40,620 nucleotides of DNA from an uncultured Bacilli bacterium (lineage in GTDB: Bacteria > Bacillota_I > Bacilli_A > RF39 > UBA660). This document shows, piece after piece, positions 32,614-40,611 of this stretch. The stretch is taken from the NCBI GenBank assembly GCA_934096535.1, contig CAKOMC010000010.1, positions 1 to 40,620 on the forward strand. Direction: 5' to 3'. Within the stretch, counting starts at the first letter, position 1. Every line of letters starts with the position of its first letter. The position numbers and the translations under genes are program-made. Below the pieces are notes generated by a model, which was not told the origin of the DNA, ran no database searches, and worked only from the letters and a program-made list of their open reading frames with translations.

Positions 32614-32618
32614 AAAAC

Positions 32619-32648
32619 AAAAAACTTGGGATTTTCTCTCAAGTTTTT
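32619..32648. terminator. Terminator after the large surface protein
   Basis: AAAAACTTG pairs with CAAGTTTTT across a short partly paired loop; A and T tracts flank the stem, so it can act for both convergent genes. Confidence 0.75.
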
Positions 32649-32660
32649 ACTTGCTTATCT

Positions 32661-33362
32661 TTAATTAGTTTTAGCTTTTTTTAATTTTGGGCCTTGTTTA
32701 CTATTAGAATATTCTTCTTTTACAAATTCATCAAAAGCATTTTTCTTTATTAATTCTGAGAAAACATCGCCGTCGCTAGCCTCAATTAAGCATTTATTAT
32801 AAAATTTTTCAGCTACTTCATTTAAAGTGCTATCTTCGTTATCATAGTTTGCACATAAAGGATTAGCTTTATATAGCATTTGATTACGACTAGCAAACCC
32901 CATTAAATTATTACCTAGAAAATCTAAAACGTTGGCTGTTGACCCAAATTCTTTAATATTTGCTTGAACACTTACAAGTTCTTCCATTAACTTTTTGTAT
33001 TCATCAGTACATTTTAAAACTGGAAATGATTCTTCATTTAAAACTTTGTCAAAACTACCGACTAAAAATTTAGCTGATTTGGCATCAATATCCATCATGC
33101 TTTTTATAAAATTTAGTATACGGTTATAATCATCATAAGTTAATTTATCAGTACACCCAATATAAACCATGTAGCCTTGTACTTTCTTAAAATATTGTTG
33201 TAAAGCATCACGCATTCTTCTTACAGTTTTATTTGGACAATCAGTATTAGCTTTTGTAAATTTTGCCATATCATCTAAAATATCCTGAACATTTAAAGCG
33301 TTTTCCATAATTTTCTTAAAAATCAAAGACTCATAAAATCCTAGCTTATATGTCCGTTCCAT
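32661..33362 (-). CDS. J-less paralogue of the downstream-encoded J-domain protein family
   Basis: A 233-residue, helical, soluble protein aligning with residues of about 105-315 of the protein at 33445-34413. Common points include a first helix with (E/Y)S.IF..IM.NA, a central YF.KV..Y or YYGKV..YL segment, a D.(L/Y)..FI.S segment, L.FL..N.......R.QMLY..NP and a C-terminal short helix with a basic tail. It lacks the J domain. It follows the J-domain gene by 82 nt on the same strand. Without the J domain it cannot stimulate DnaK, so it may compete with or partner the J-protein. No named family. Confidence 0.7.
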   Translation of the reverse strand: MERTYKLGFYESLIFKKIMENALNVQDILDDMAKFTKANTDCPNKTVRRMRDALQQYFKKVQGYMVYIGCTDKLTYDDYNRILNFIKSMMDIDAKSAKFLVGSFDKVLNEESFPVLKCTDEYKKLMEELVSVQANIKEFGSTANVLDFLGNNLMGFASRNQMLYKANPLCANYDNEDSTLNEVAEKFYNKCLIEASDGDVFSELIKKNAFDEFVKEEYSNSKQGPKLKKAKTN

Positions 33363-33444
33363 TAATATCTCCCCCTATAATTGAGCACTATACTAGCACT
33401 CATTTCACTCTGTGTCAACAAATTTTTGAGAATAATCCCTAGTT

Positions 33445-34413
33445 TTAATTTTTGCTTTTCTTTTTTAATTTTAACTTTGATTCATCATCACTCTTTGCAG
33501 ATTCTTCCTTAGTAAAATCGTCAACCATATCTGATTCTTCTATTTCTGCTACACCTTTTCTATAAAAATCACCAGCTAAATATTTTGGATTTTCATCTTT
33601 AATATCACAGCTTTCATACATTGGATTAGTATCATATAACATTTGACTACGACTAATAAAAACAATTATATTTTCTTCTAAAAATTTTAAAACATCAGTG
33701 GTTCCAAGAAAATCCAGCTCTATTTTACTGCGCATGTCTTCTGATTCTTTTATAAACGCCTGATATTCTTCTGCAAATTTCAAAGCAGGAAATATTTCTT
33801 CTTCTAGGGCATTTGTAAAAACATTTAACCAAGTTAAAGCATTACTTTTGTTATCTTTCCATATACTACTAATAAATCTTCGCAATTTTCCATAATCTAC
33901 AGGCGTTAATCTATCAGTCCTATGATAATATTTCAAATAGTCTTTTACTTTTCCATAATATTCTTGTAAATATTCACGGATTATTGCAATTAATTTATTA
34001 TGGTAGCTAGTTTCCTTAACTATTAATTGATTTAACTGACTTAAGATACTATTAATCGTCTTAGCATTGCTCATAATAATATCAAAAATATATGATTCAG
34101 TACTGTTCAAATGGTAAGTTTCTTCAAAGTCCTCTGATTCACTTTGCCATTTTTCTTGATAATAAAAATAGTCATCATCAAAATTAGTTGCTTTATTATC
34201 GCCATAAAAATCAGTATCTTCAATTTCTTTAGAATGATTTTTTAATACTGTGCTATAGGCCTCATTTATCTGCTTCATCTTAGCATTATAGTTTTCTCTT
34301 TCGGTATCCGAATGTAAATCCGGGTGATTTTGTTTAGCAAGTTTTCGATAAGCATTTTTAATTTCTTCTTCTGTGGCATTTATTGGAATACCTAATATTT
34401 GATATGGATTCAT
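33445..34413 (-). CDS. J-domain protein with lineage-specific C-terminal domain
   Basis: A 322-residue protein. Residues 1-60 are a complete J domain: NPYQILGI, then YRKLAKQNHPDLH with the HPD tripeptide, then MKQINEAYSTVL. J domains stimulate ATP hydrolysis by DnaK. There is no Gly/Phe region, zinc-finger or client-binding domain of DnaJ, so this is a type III J-protein. After an acidic, aromatic linker (about 60-100) comes a helical domain shared with the neighbour at 32661-33362, ending in a Lys-rich tail. It is expected to deliver DnaK to a specific client bound by that domain; the client is unknown. Confidence 0.82.
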   Translation of the reverse strand: MNPYQILGIPINATEEEIKNAYRKLAKQNHPDLHSDTERENYNAKMKQINEAYSTVLKNHSKEIEDTDFYGDNKATNFDDDYFYYQEKWQSESEDFEETYHLNSTESYIFDIIMSNAKTINSILSQLNQLIVKETSYHNKLIAIIREYLQEYYGKVKDYLKYYHRTDRLTPVDYGKLRRFISSIWKDNKSNALTWLNVFTNALEEEIFPALKFAEEYQAFIKESEDMRSKIELDFLGTTDVLKFLEENIIVFISRSQMLYDTNPMYESCDIKDENPKYLAGDFYRKGVAEIEESDMVDDFTKEESAKSDDESKLKLKKKSKN

Positions 34414-34488
34414 AGTAATCCCCCTTCACAATACTTGCTATATTAATACATTTTTTTCTATATATCAATAAAAACTTAATTAAGATAG

Positions 34489-34532
34489 AAAAAAGCTGCT
34501 ACAGGATTTCTATATTTCTGCAACAGCTTTTT
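34489..34532 (-). terminator. Terminator of the rhomboid gene
   Basis: On the minus strand GCTGTTGCAG pairs fully with CTGTAGCAGC (two wobbles), extended by A-T pairs, followed by T6. Confidence 0.85.
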
Positions 34533-35655
34533 ATCTAAAAAACAACATATAAAGAGTAAATATAAATAGAATACCAAATGTTATCCAGCCATTAATGCTA
34601 CTTTGTTTATCAGTTTTATTTTTAACGCCAAGACCCATGGTAATAAAAACACCACCAATTAAGCCCCCAATATGAGCATAAAAATCAATGTTAGATACTA
34701 CTAAACTCAAAGCTAAGTTAAGAATAATAACAGGGATAATTTCATTATATAAGGCTTTACCCATATATAGTCGGTAATAATAGCCAAAATAACACAAAGC
34801 TCCCATAAGGCCAAATATAGCCCCACTGGCTCCTAGTGACCAACCGGTATTAAAGATACAAGAAAACATTGAACCAATAATACCACTTACAAGATAAATA
34901 AGTAAAAACTTCTTCTTACCAAAGTAATTTTCGGTAGCACAGCCAATTACATATAAAGAATACATATTACATAGTAAATGCCAAATAGAACCATGCATAA
35001 ACATACTAGTAATTAACCTATAAGCCTGACCATTTCTTACTAAAGTACCGTTAACAGCGCCACAAGCCGTTAAACTAGGAAAGAATATTTGTAAAATATA
35101 AATTAAAGTACAAAGAGCCATTAAGACATAAGTAACCACAATTTTTTTAGGCTTAAATACTTCTTCATATTTTCTATTTTCTTTGGCTGTCTTACTATTA
35201 ATATCATTGGTAACATTAACGATTAAATCAACATCATTATCCGTATTAATAATATCTTTTTCAATATTAGGAAAAGCTTCTACTACAGTTTCATTATGTA
35301 CTAAATCTTGGGTATCATTTACTTTAATATTATCAATGTAATTAATACTATCTAATTTAACATTATCATTTAAATCTAAGAAAATATTTAAAACATTCAT
35401 CTTCCAAGATAAAGTCTTTTTCTTTATTTGTTTTGCCACATTATTTGTTTTATATATATCAAAATTAAATTGTTCTTTATTATGTATATAGTTAGAATTA
35501 ATTCTTATTATCTTATATGGCCCTTCAACATTTTCTAGCCACACTTCATTTCTTACACCATTTACTACTATTGGGGTATAGTTTTCTTTAGTAACTAAGA
35601 AATGTACTAATTTCATGACAATTTCATCTTTTTTATCCATACTAATTGAACTCAT
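34531..35655 (-). CDS. Rhomboid family intramembrane serine protease
   Basis: A 374-residue protein. The start is ATG 35655 because AAGGTGGT lies 4 nt upstream; the GTG at 35664 is part of that site. A soluble N-terminal domain (about 1-160) with alternating strands and helices precedes a rhomboid core of six or more helices. Signatures: HGSIWHLLCNM (L1/TM2 region), the catalytic Ser in GASGAIFGL and the catalytic His in YAHIGGLIGG. Rhomboids cleave single-pass membrane proteins within the bilayer. The N-terminal domain, similar in position to that of YqgP-like rhomboids, may sense a ligand or present substrate. It is divergent from a small membrane-protein gene 55 nt away. Confidence 0.93.
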   Translation of the reverse strand: MSSISMDKKDEIVMKLVHFLVTKENYTPIVVNGVRNEVWLENVEGPYKIIRINSNYIHNKEQFNFDIYKTNNVAKQIKKKTLSWKMNVLNIFLDLNDNVKLDSINYIDNIKVNDTQDLVHNETVVEAFPNIEKDIINTDNDVDLIVNVTNDINSKTAKENRKYEEVFKPKKIVVTYVLMALCTLIYILQIFFPSLTACGAVNGTLVRNGQAYRLITSMFMHGSIWHLLCNMYSLYVIGCATENYFGKKKFLLIYLVSGIIGSMFSCIFNTGWSLGASGAIFGLMGALCYFGYYYRLYMGKALYNEIIPVIILNLALSLVVSNIDFYAHIGGLIGGVFITMGLGVKNKTDKQSSINGWITFGILFIFTLYMLFFR

Positions 35656-35710
35656 TTTTACCACCTTCTATTATTTTATTATACTTCATATAATTAGTAA
35701 AGGAGTATTT

Positions 35711-36034
35711 ATGACCACTATTACTATTATCTTATTTATCATTTCATTTGCTCTGCTTAACTTTTCTTTAATCTCCATTTTCTATCACAATAAGTTTACT
35801 AATGATACTATTTATTTTATCTTAAGTAATTCTATTATCTTAGTTAGTATTTTATTATTTTACTATTACTTTAATGATTATTATTTATCATTACTCTTTA
35901 GCACTTTTTACCTTTTAAATAATGCTTGTTTATCTATTGAATTAAAGAAAGTTAATAGGAAATATTTTTGTTTAAGTATTCCTTACCTTTTATTTAATCT
36001 TTATTTTTTATATCTTTTAACTTTTAAGTTATAA
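35711..36034 (+). CDS. Small polytopic membrane protein
   Basis: A 107-residue, extremely hydrophobic protein with three to four transmembrane helices (about 2-24, 32-50, 53-70 and 88-105) and very few charged residues, mostly in the loop near ELKKVNRKY. AAGGAG lies 6 nt before the ATG at 35711; the longer frame from 35615 would overlap the rhomboid start and has no ribosome-binding site. No family recognised. It is divergent from the rhomboid gene, so it could be a substrate or partner, but nothing in the sequence shows this. Confidence 0.65.
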   Translation: MTTITIILFIISFALLNFSLISIFYHNKFTNDTIYFILSNSIILVSILLFYYYFNDYYLSLLFSTFYLLNNACLSIELKKVNRKYFCLSIPYLLFNLYFLYLLTFKL

Positions 36035-36041
36035 TTAATCT

Positions 36042-36944
36042 TTAGTTTTCTCCTAATTCTTCTTCACTATCTAACTTATCTAAAAAGTCTTGAAAATACT
36101 TAGGAACATCTCTTTTAAAATACATTTTTTCTTTAGTTATGGGGTGAATAAACTCCATACTATAAGAGTGGAGAAATTGACCAAAATCACCAATACTTTT
36201 ATTTGCATACACGGGGTCATTATATACTGGATAGCCAATATATTTAGTATGCACTCTTATCTGATGGGTTCTTCCTGTTTCTAATCTTGCTTTAACTAAA
36301 GTAAATCCAGCTTTATATCTTTTTAATACTTCTAAATGGGTAACGGCTCTTTTACTGTTATTTGGAGTTACAGCCATTCTTAAGCGATTTTTTTCATCTC
36401 GGCCAATAGGAGCATCAATGGTTGCTGTATCATGGGGAAATATCCCACATAAAAGGGCAATATACTCTCTTTTAATACTATGTTCTTTAAAATACTGTCC
36501 TAGTATTTCATGAGCTTTATTGGTCTTAGCCACTATAATAAGTCCTGATGTATCTTTATCAATCCGATGAACAATTCCCAGTCTTTCACCATTAATATCA
36601 GATAATTTATCGGTATAGCTTTTTAAGGCATTAACCAGAGTATGGTCTTTATTACCATTACCAGGATGCACGACCATACCACTAGGTTTATTAACAATAA
36701 TAATGTCATCATCTTCATAAACAATATCTAAAGGATAATCCCAAGGTGTAATATCTTTTGTATCAATTTTCACATTATTAATGGTAATTTCATCCCCACA
36801 TTTTACTTTATAACTAGGTTTTATCTTGCTACCATTTACTAAAATATCCCCATTTTTAATTAAATTTAAAATTAAGTTTCTTGAATAATCCGTATTATCA
36901 GCAAGATACTTATCTATTCTTACATCATTTACATCCACTATCAT
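36042..36944 (-). CDS. rluD: RluD-family ribosomal large-subunit pseudouridine synthase
   Basis: A 300-residue enzyme that isomerises uridines in 23S rRNA. The start at 36944 overlaps the lspA stop in ATGA; GGGGGA lies 8 nt upstream. An S4-type RNA-binding domain (about 1-65, VRIDKYLA..TDYSRNLI..LIKNG.ILVNG) precedes the catalytic domain with HRIDKDTSGLIIVAK (catalytic Asp), RLRMAV, ETGRTHQIRVH and GHP-like YPVYNDPVY. Length and motif order match RluD/YlyB of Gram-positives, where it also follows lspA. The precise target uridines cannot be told from sequence alone. Confidence 0.93.
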   Translation of the reverse strand: MIVDVNDVRIDKYLADNTDYSRNLILNLIKNGDILVNGSKIKPSYKVKCGDEITINNVKIDTKDITPWDYPLDIVYEDDDIIIVNKPSGMVVHPGNGNKDHTLVNALKSYTDKLSDINGERLGIVHRIDKDTSGLIIVAKTNKAHEILGQYFKEHSIKREYIALLCGIFPHDTATIDAPIGRDEKNRLRMAVTPNNSKRAVTHLEVLKRYKAGFTLVKARLETGRTHQIRVHTKYIGYPVYNDPVYANKSIGDFGQFLHSYSMEFIHPITKEKMYFKRDVPKYFQDFLDKLDSEEELGEN

Positions 36945-37381
36945 TTCTTCTGTCCCCCAGTAATCATTAAAATCATTAATATTATTCCTAAAGTAATACA
37001 AATATCCGCTAAGTTAAAGATTGGAAAATTTATCCCTAAGATAAAAGTTTCTAAATAATCAATAACATAACCTCTAAATACTCTATCTATTAAATTACCT
37101 AGTATTCCCCCTAAAATTACGCCAAATAATATATCATACTTTTTAGCCTTTGGTAAATCTTTTCTTAAATTAAATAAAAAATATATTAATATAATACTAA
37201 ATAATAAAATTAAATATCTTTTATTTTCTAAAAAGCTAAAAGCTACTCCATAATTATAAACTTTATGAATATTAAATAATTGGGGTATTATTTCTACAAA
37301 TAATACTTTTTTATCAATTACAAATTTAATTATTTGGTCTAATAAAGCTATTAAAATAGTTATTATAATACTGGTTTTCAT
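36941..37381 (-). CDS. lspA: Signal peptidase II (prolipoprotein)
   Basis: A 146-residue, four-helix membrane aspartyl protease that removes signal peptides from lipoproteins after lipidation. Catalytic Asp residues lie in GNLIDRVFRGYVIDYL and FNLADICI, and the family Asn/Gly pattern is kept (VYNYGVAFSF). It would process the LTGC lipoprotein at 3034-3891. It is the middle gene of ymxH-lspA-rluD: 15 nt after ymxH and overlapping rluD by 4 nt (ATGA, TGA stop). Confidence 0.95.
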   Translation of the reverse strand: MKTSIIITILIALLDQIIKFVIDKKVLFVEIIPQLFNIHKVYNYGVAFSFLENKRYLILLFSIILIYFLFNLRKDLPKAKKYDILFGVILGGILGNLIDRVFRGYVIDYLETFILGINFPIFNLADICITLGIILMILMITGGQKK

Positions 37382-37396
37382 AACATCACTTGTTTA

Positions 37397-37627
37397 TTAT
37401 ATCATAATATCAACTAAAATAACATCTTCCCCGATTCTTTTTATTTGTTTAAAAGTAATAGTCGTTTCATTATCTTTATTAAACAAGTTATTTAAGCTTC
37501 CCTTTTTTTCAATACTTAAATATTCAATAACCCCCGCTTCATTTATAACAGCATCAATTATTCTTCCTATTCTTTTACCATCATTAATATTTACGATATC
37601 TTTAGTCTGTAAATCTGATAAACGCAT
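37397..37627 (-). CDS. ymxH: YlmC/YmxH-type PRC-barrel protein
   Basis: A 76-residue protein of the YlmC/YmxH family, a single PRC-barrel domain. It begins MRLSDLQTKDIVNI.DGKRIG and ends in the VILVDI strand typical of the family, with FNKD...ITFKQIKRIGEDV before it. Members are conserved in endospore formers and often annotated as sporulation-related; the molecular role is unknown. AGGTGAT lies 3 nt before the ATG. It is the first gene of a three-gene operon with lspA and rluD. Confidence 0.88.
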   Translation of the reverse strand: MRLSDLQTKDIVNINDGKRIGRIIDAVINEAGVIEYLSIEKKGSLNNLFNKDNETTITFKQIKRIGEDVILVDIMI

Positions 37628-37648
37628 TATATCACCTAATTAATTATA

Positions 37649-37677
37649 TTGAAGAGTTATCTATTTTTTGCTAAAAT
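37649..37677 (+). promoter_or_regulatory. Promoter of the 128-residue membrane-protein gene
   Basis: TTGAAG (37649-37654) and TAAAAT (37672-37677) with a 17-nt spacer, 22 nt before the start codon. Confidence 0.7.
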
Positions 37678-37699
37678 AACTATAGAAAGGACGATTAAT

Positions 37700-38086
37700 A
37701 TGTACGATTATGCTTATAAAACAAGTGTTGGTGGCTATTACACTTTTAAACTAGTAGCATTTATTATTGCCATTGCCGCAACCATCATTATTTATACAGT
37801 TTTTATGGATAAACGCAACAAAGATAGTTATAGTAATCCTTTAAAGAAGTTATTTGATTTTTTGCATTTTAACAAGTTCTTTATGGAACCTATTTTAAAG
37901 ATTACTTATATCTTTTGTAGTCTATATTTAACTATTACTGCTTTTGGTTACATTGGTACTTCCTTCTTATTATTCCTTTTACTTTTAGTCTTAGGAAATA
38001 TTATTTTAAGAATGGTCTTTGAAGGCTTAATGGTTATTTATAAAATTTATCTAAATCTAAATGAGATAAATAAGAAAATGAAATAA
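37700..38086 (+). CDS. Small membrane protein, DUF4282-like in outline
   Basis: A 128-residue protein starting at MYDYAYKTS, with AAAGG 9 nt before the ATG; an in-frame ATG at 37649 overlaps the promoter and is rejected. Three hydrophobic segments: about 17-34, 58-78 and 82-110. Between the first two lies a basic stretch with FLHFNKFFMEPILKITYIF. The ending YKIYLNLNEINKKMK is a charged helix. The layout (FxxFLxF..F..P.ilki.Y, a helix pair, a helical tail with E.L..in) recalls DUF4282 proteins, but I am not certain. It converges with sigG, whose stop codon lies directly beyond its own. Confidence 0.7.
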   Translation: MYDYAYKTSVGGYYTFKLVAFIIAIAATIIIYTVFMDKRNKDSYSNPLKKLFDFLHFNKFFMEPILKITYIFCSLYLTITAFGYIGTSFLLFLLLLVLGNIILRMVFEGLMVIYKIYLNLNEINKKMK

Positions 38087-38860
38087 TTATTTAATAATAT
38101 GACGAAGAGTGCTTATCGCACTTTTTTCTATTCTAGAAACTTGGGCTTGACTAATATTTAGGGTAGCTGCTATCTCTTCTTGTGTCTTACCCATAATATA
38201 TCTGTCTTCTAAAATTATCTGTTCTCTTTGTTTTAAACTAGTTAGGGCTTTTCTAAGGGTTAAGAGCATATCTTTATCTTTATCTAGACTTTTATCGGCT
38301 AGTTTATCACACAAATAAATCGTATCGCCCCCATCACTATAGATAGGTTCAAAAATACTTACTGGCGCTACTAAAGAATCCATGGCTCCTTTTATATCGT
38401 ATAAACTAAGTCCTAAGGCTTTGCCTATTTCTTCCCATGAAGGTTCTTTATCATGCTCTTTTAAATACTCCTCTTTAAATTTTAAAATGCGATAAGCGTT
38501 ATCTTTAATTCCCCTACTAATTCGTACTGATGTATTATCTCTAATATATCTTCTAATCTCTCCCATAATAAGCGGCACCGCATAAGTTGAAAACAAGCAG
38601 TTATAATTAATGTCAAAATTATCCACGGCTTTAATAAGACCAACACAACCAATCTGGAATAAATCATCAACATTATACTTACTCTTATCAAATCTTTGTA
38701 CTATAGATAATACTAAACGCAAATTGCCATTTATTAAAGTATCTTTGCTTAGGGTATCACCATCATACATTTTAATAAATAATTCTCTCATCTCTTCATT
38801 AGTTAGTGTTTTTAGACTACTGGTTTTAATACCTGCAATATCTACTTTATATCTTCCCAT
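38087..38860 (-). CDS. sigG: RNA polymerase sigma-G, late forespore
   Basis: A 257-residue sigma factor controlling late forespore genes. It matches SigG from end to end: the N-terminal KV.I.GI.TS.L..L.NEEMR.LF, region 2 NGNLRLVLS..QRF and DDLFQ.GC.GL.KA.DNFD, FSTYAVP.IMGEIRRY.RDN, the SLFEP-like SIFEPIYSDGGD..Y, and region 4 KTQEEIA..L.ISQAQVSR.EK. FEPIYSDGGD and the N-terminus separate it from SigF. AGGTGAT lies 3 nt before the ATG, and a sigma-F/G-like promoter directly upstream suggests autoregulation. Together with SpoIIP this is strong evidence of sporulation. Confidence 0.95.
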   Translation of the reverse strand: MGRYKVDIAGIKTSSLKTLTNEEMRELFIKMYDGDTLSKDTLINGNLRLVLSIVQRFDKSKYNVDDLFQIGCVGLIKAVDNFDINYNCLFSTYAVPLIMGEIRRYIRDNTSVRISRGIKDNAYRILKFKEEYLKEHDKEPSWEEIGKALGLSLYDIKGAMDSLVAPVSIFEPIYSDGGDTIYLCDKLADKSLDKDKDMLLTLRKALTSLKQREQIILEDRYIMGKTQEEIAATLNISQAQVSRIEKSAISTLRHIIK

Positions 38861-38875
38861 AACATCACCTAACCA

Positions 38876-38905
38876 AATTATGGAAATTTTTCTAAGGTTT
38901 TATAC
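38876..38905 (-). promoter_or_regulatory. Sigma-F/G-like promoter before sigG
   Basis: On the minus strand GTATA (38901-38905) and CATAATT (38876-38882) are 18 nt apart, close to the Bacillus sigma-G pattern GnATR, 18 nt, CATnnTA. The predicted transcript start would fall almost at the ribosome-binding site, which is tight and lowers confidence. Confidence 0.4.
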
Positions 38906-38924
38906 ATTTAAAATTAAAGAACCT

Positions 38925-38956
38925 AAAAAAAGTTATAAAACATTTAATTTTACAAC
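38925..38956 (-). terminator. Terminator of the 288-residue paralogue gene
   Basis: On the minus strand GTTGTAAAA pairs with TTTTATAAC (one G-T) around a 7-nt loop, followed by T7. It separates the gene from sigG. Confidence 0.75.
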
Positions 38957-39816
38957 TTTCTAACCAGCCTTTTTTGAGCAGCCGTATCTATCATGATTCG
39001 TATGTTCTTTTCATATTGGCTATACTCTTCAACATTAGCCTTAACATCTTCGGTAATCTTTTCATCATCCAAATTTGTATCTAATATTTCTTCAATCTTT
39101 TTATCAATTGAATTTTTAAGTTGTTGTTCTAAATGGTTTTGCTTATTATCAGAAACTTGCTCTTCATTATTAGCCTCTTGCATTTTTACCATTTCTTCAA
39201 TTTTTAAGTAAGCATTTAACTGTATTTTAGCAAGTCTAGAGTAGCACTCTTGGCGTTTAAAAAATGCTAAATCTAAGTCATGGGTTTCTTCGGGACTAAT
39301 CTTTACGTAGGTGTAAGTTATTTCTCTAATTTGGGCTAAATCACTTTGATAGCTAGGGTACTTAGCAGCAATAATATAATCGATAAGATTATTAACATAG
39401 TTTAAAAACAAATTTTCTTCTTTGCTATCAGAAACATTAATATAGGTTCTGGTTTTATTTATTTCAGCCTCTAACGTTTTTTTGATTTCTTCAATACGTT
39501 TAGAAGCCTTTTCATCATTATTTTTTTCTACTATGGCGGTAATTACTGCTGATATAGGAAATGATGAAAAAAGCCAAGCAATGGTAAGAGCAAATTTAAC
39601 TGTGGGCTTTGTTTTTGAACTGTAAAGAAAAATGGAATTATATCTATGTCTGTACCAAAATTCATTTTTTAAAACATTATTATAACAAATTAAGGCTTCT
39701 TCTTTGGTGGAACAATATCCTTTTATTAGAAAATTTTCAACAACATGCCATTCTTCAACAGTACAATTATTTCCGGCGCGAGTACCAAGTAAATCAAATT
39801 CTGTTACTAATTCCAT
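38950..39816 (-). CDS. Membrane-associated hypothetical protein, second of a tandem pair
   Basis: A 288-residue protein. N-terminal motif block (about 20-55): TVEEWHVVENFLIKGYCSTKEEALICYNNVLKNEFWY, shared with the neighbour. A hydrophobic segment at about 74-92 (FALTIAWLFSSFPISAVITAI) probably spans the membrane. The rest is coiled and charged, with the shared phrase AAKYPSYQSDLAQIREI.Y.YV (about 152-172). The C-terminal tail is acidic, then basic. It lies 6 nt downstream of its paralogue, so they are co-transcribed. No family recognised. Confidence 0.7.
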   Translation of the reverse strand: MELVTEFDLLGTRAGNNCTVEEWHVVENFLIKGYCSTKEEALICYNNVLKNEFWYRHRYNSIFLYSSKTKPTVKFALTIAWLFSSFPISAVITAIVEKNNDEKASKRIEEIKKTLEAEINKTRTYINVSDSKEENLFLNYVNNLIDYIIAAKYPSYQSDLAQIREITYTYVKISPEETHDLDLAFFKRQECYSRLAKIQLNAYLKIEEMVKMQEANNEEQVSDNKQNHLEQQLKNSIDKKIEEILDTNLDDEKITEDVKANVEEYSQYEKNIRIMIDTAAQKRLVRKL

Positions 39817-39822
39817 ATTAAA

Positions 39823-40611
39823 TCACTTCTTTCTATTTAAAGTTAACCCCTGTCCTTTATCATTAAAATCACTAGTAAAATCTATATCATATTTGGGGTT
39901 ATCATCGATATTTAAAGTATCCAATTTTCTATCAACAATATTTTGAATCTGATAATTAATCTCTTTACTCCTTTGATAAAACTTTATTTTATTTTCAATC
40001 TCAAGGTCCAAAATTTTTTTAAATATTACTACTTTTTCGGCTACGGTTAATATTTTTTTAGACTTAATATCTATAACATATTGATGTGCAATATTTTGTA
40101 ATTCATATAAATCACTTTGGTAGCCAGGATATTTTACTTGGGCAATTATATCTAAAGTACTGGAAATTTCTTTGATAATTTCATCATCTCTTTGGTAAAT
40201 ATCCTTTACTTGTTCTTTCAATTGGCTTTCAAACTCAGATAAAATTGTTTTTGCCGCCTTATGCTTTTTAATACTAATTATTTTATTTACCACTCTATAA
40301 AGAATAATATCGCTTACCAAGAAAACGGCTATAACTTTGGGCATTTTGTCAGTAAATACTGCGAGCAAGAAAATAAACTTAAGGAAAGCACTTACCGCTT
40401 CTGCTATTATATCGTTTGTAGAGATAGCATCTACTAGACTAGTCTCATACCAGTCATGATTTTCTAACATATTTTTATAGCAAATAATTTTTTCTTCTAG
40501 GGAATTGCAACCACCACATAAAATAAAGTTCTTCACTATTTTCCATTCTTCATCAGTAGATTTATTCAAATATCTAATATCTTCTAATTCTGTACCTCTT
40601 ATCCATTCCAT
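39823..40611 (-). CDS. Membrane-associated hypothetical protein, first of a tandem pair
   Basis: A 262-residue protein paralogous to 38950-39816. It has the same N-terminal block (STDEEWKIVKNFILCGGCNSLEEKIICYKNMLENHDWY), here with two more Cys, two hydrophobic segments (about 70-85 and 92-108), and a coiled region with AQVKYPGYQSDLYELQNIAHQYV (about 158-180). It starts 9 nt from the window edge, so the promoter is not visible; GGAT lies just before the ATG. A pairwise role as a heteromeric membrane complex is a guess based only on tandem arrangement. Confidence 0.7.
   Translation of the reverse strand: MEWIRGTELEDIRYLNKSTDEEWKIVKNFILCGGCNSLEEKIICYKNMLENHDWYETSLVDAISTNDIIAEAVSAFLKFIFLLAVFTDKMPKVIAVFLVSDIILYRVVNKIISIKKHKAAKTILSEFESQLKEQVKDIYQRDDEIIKEISSTLDIIAQVKYPGYQSDLYELQNIAHQYVIDIKSKKILTVAEKVVIFKKILDLEIENKIKFYQRSKEINYQIQNIVDRKLDTLNIDDNPKYDIDFTSDFNDKGQGLTLNRKK

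Noticed and set aside
38950..40611. Tandem membrane proteins as a toxin-antitoxin or phage-defence pair
   Set aside because: The two proteins are paralogues of similar size with no nuclease, toxin or DNA-binding motif; the idea has no support in the sequence.
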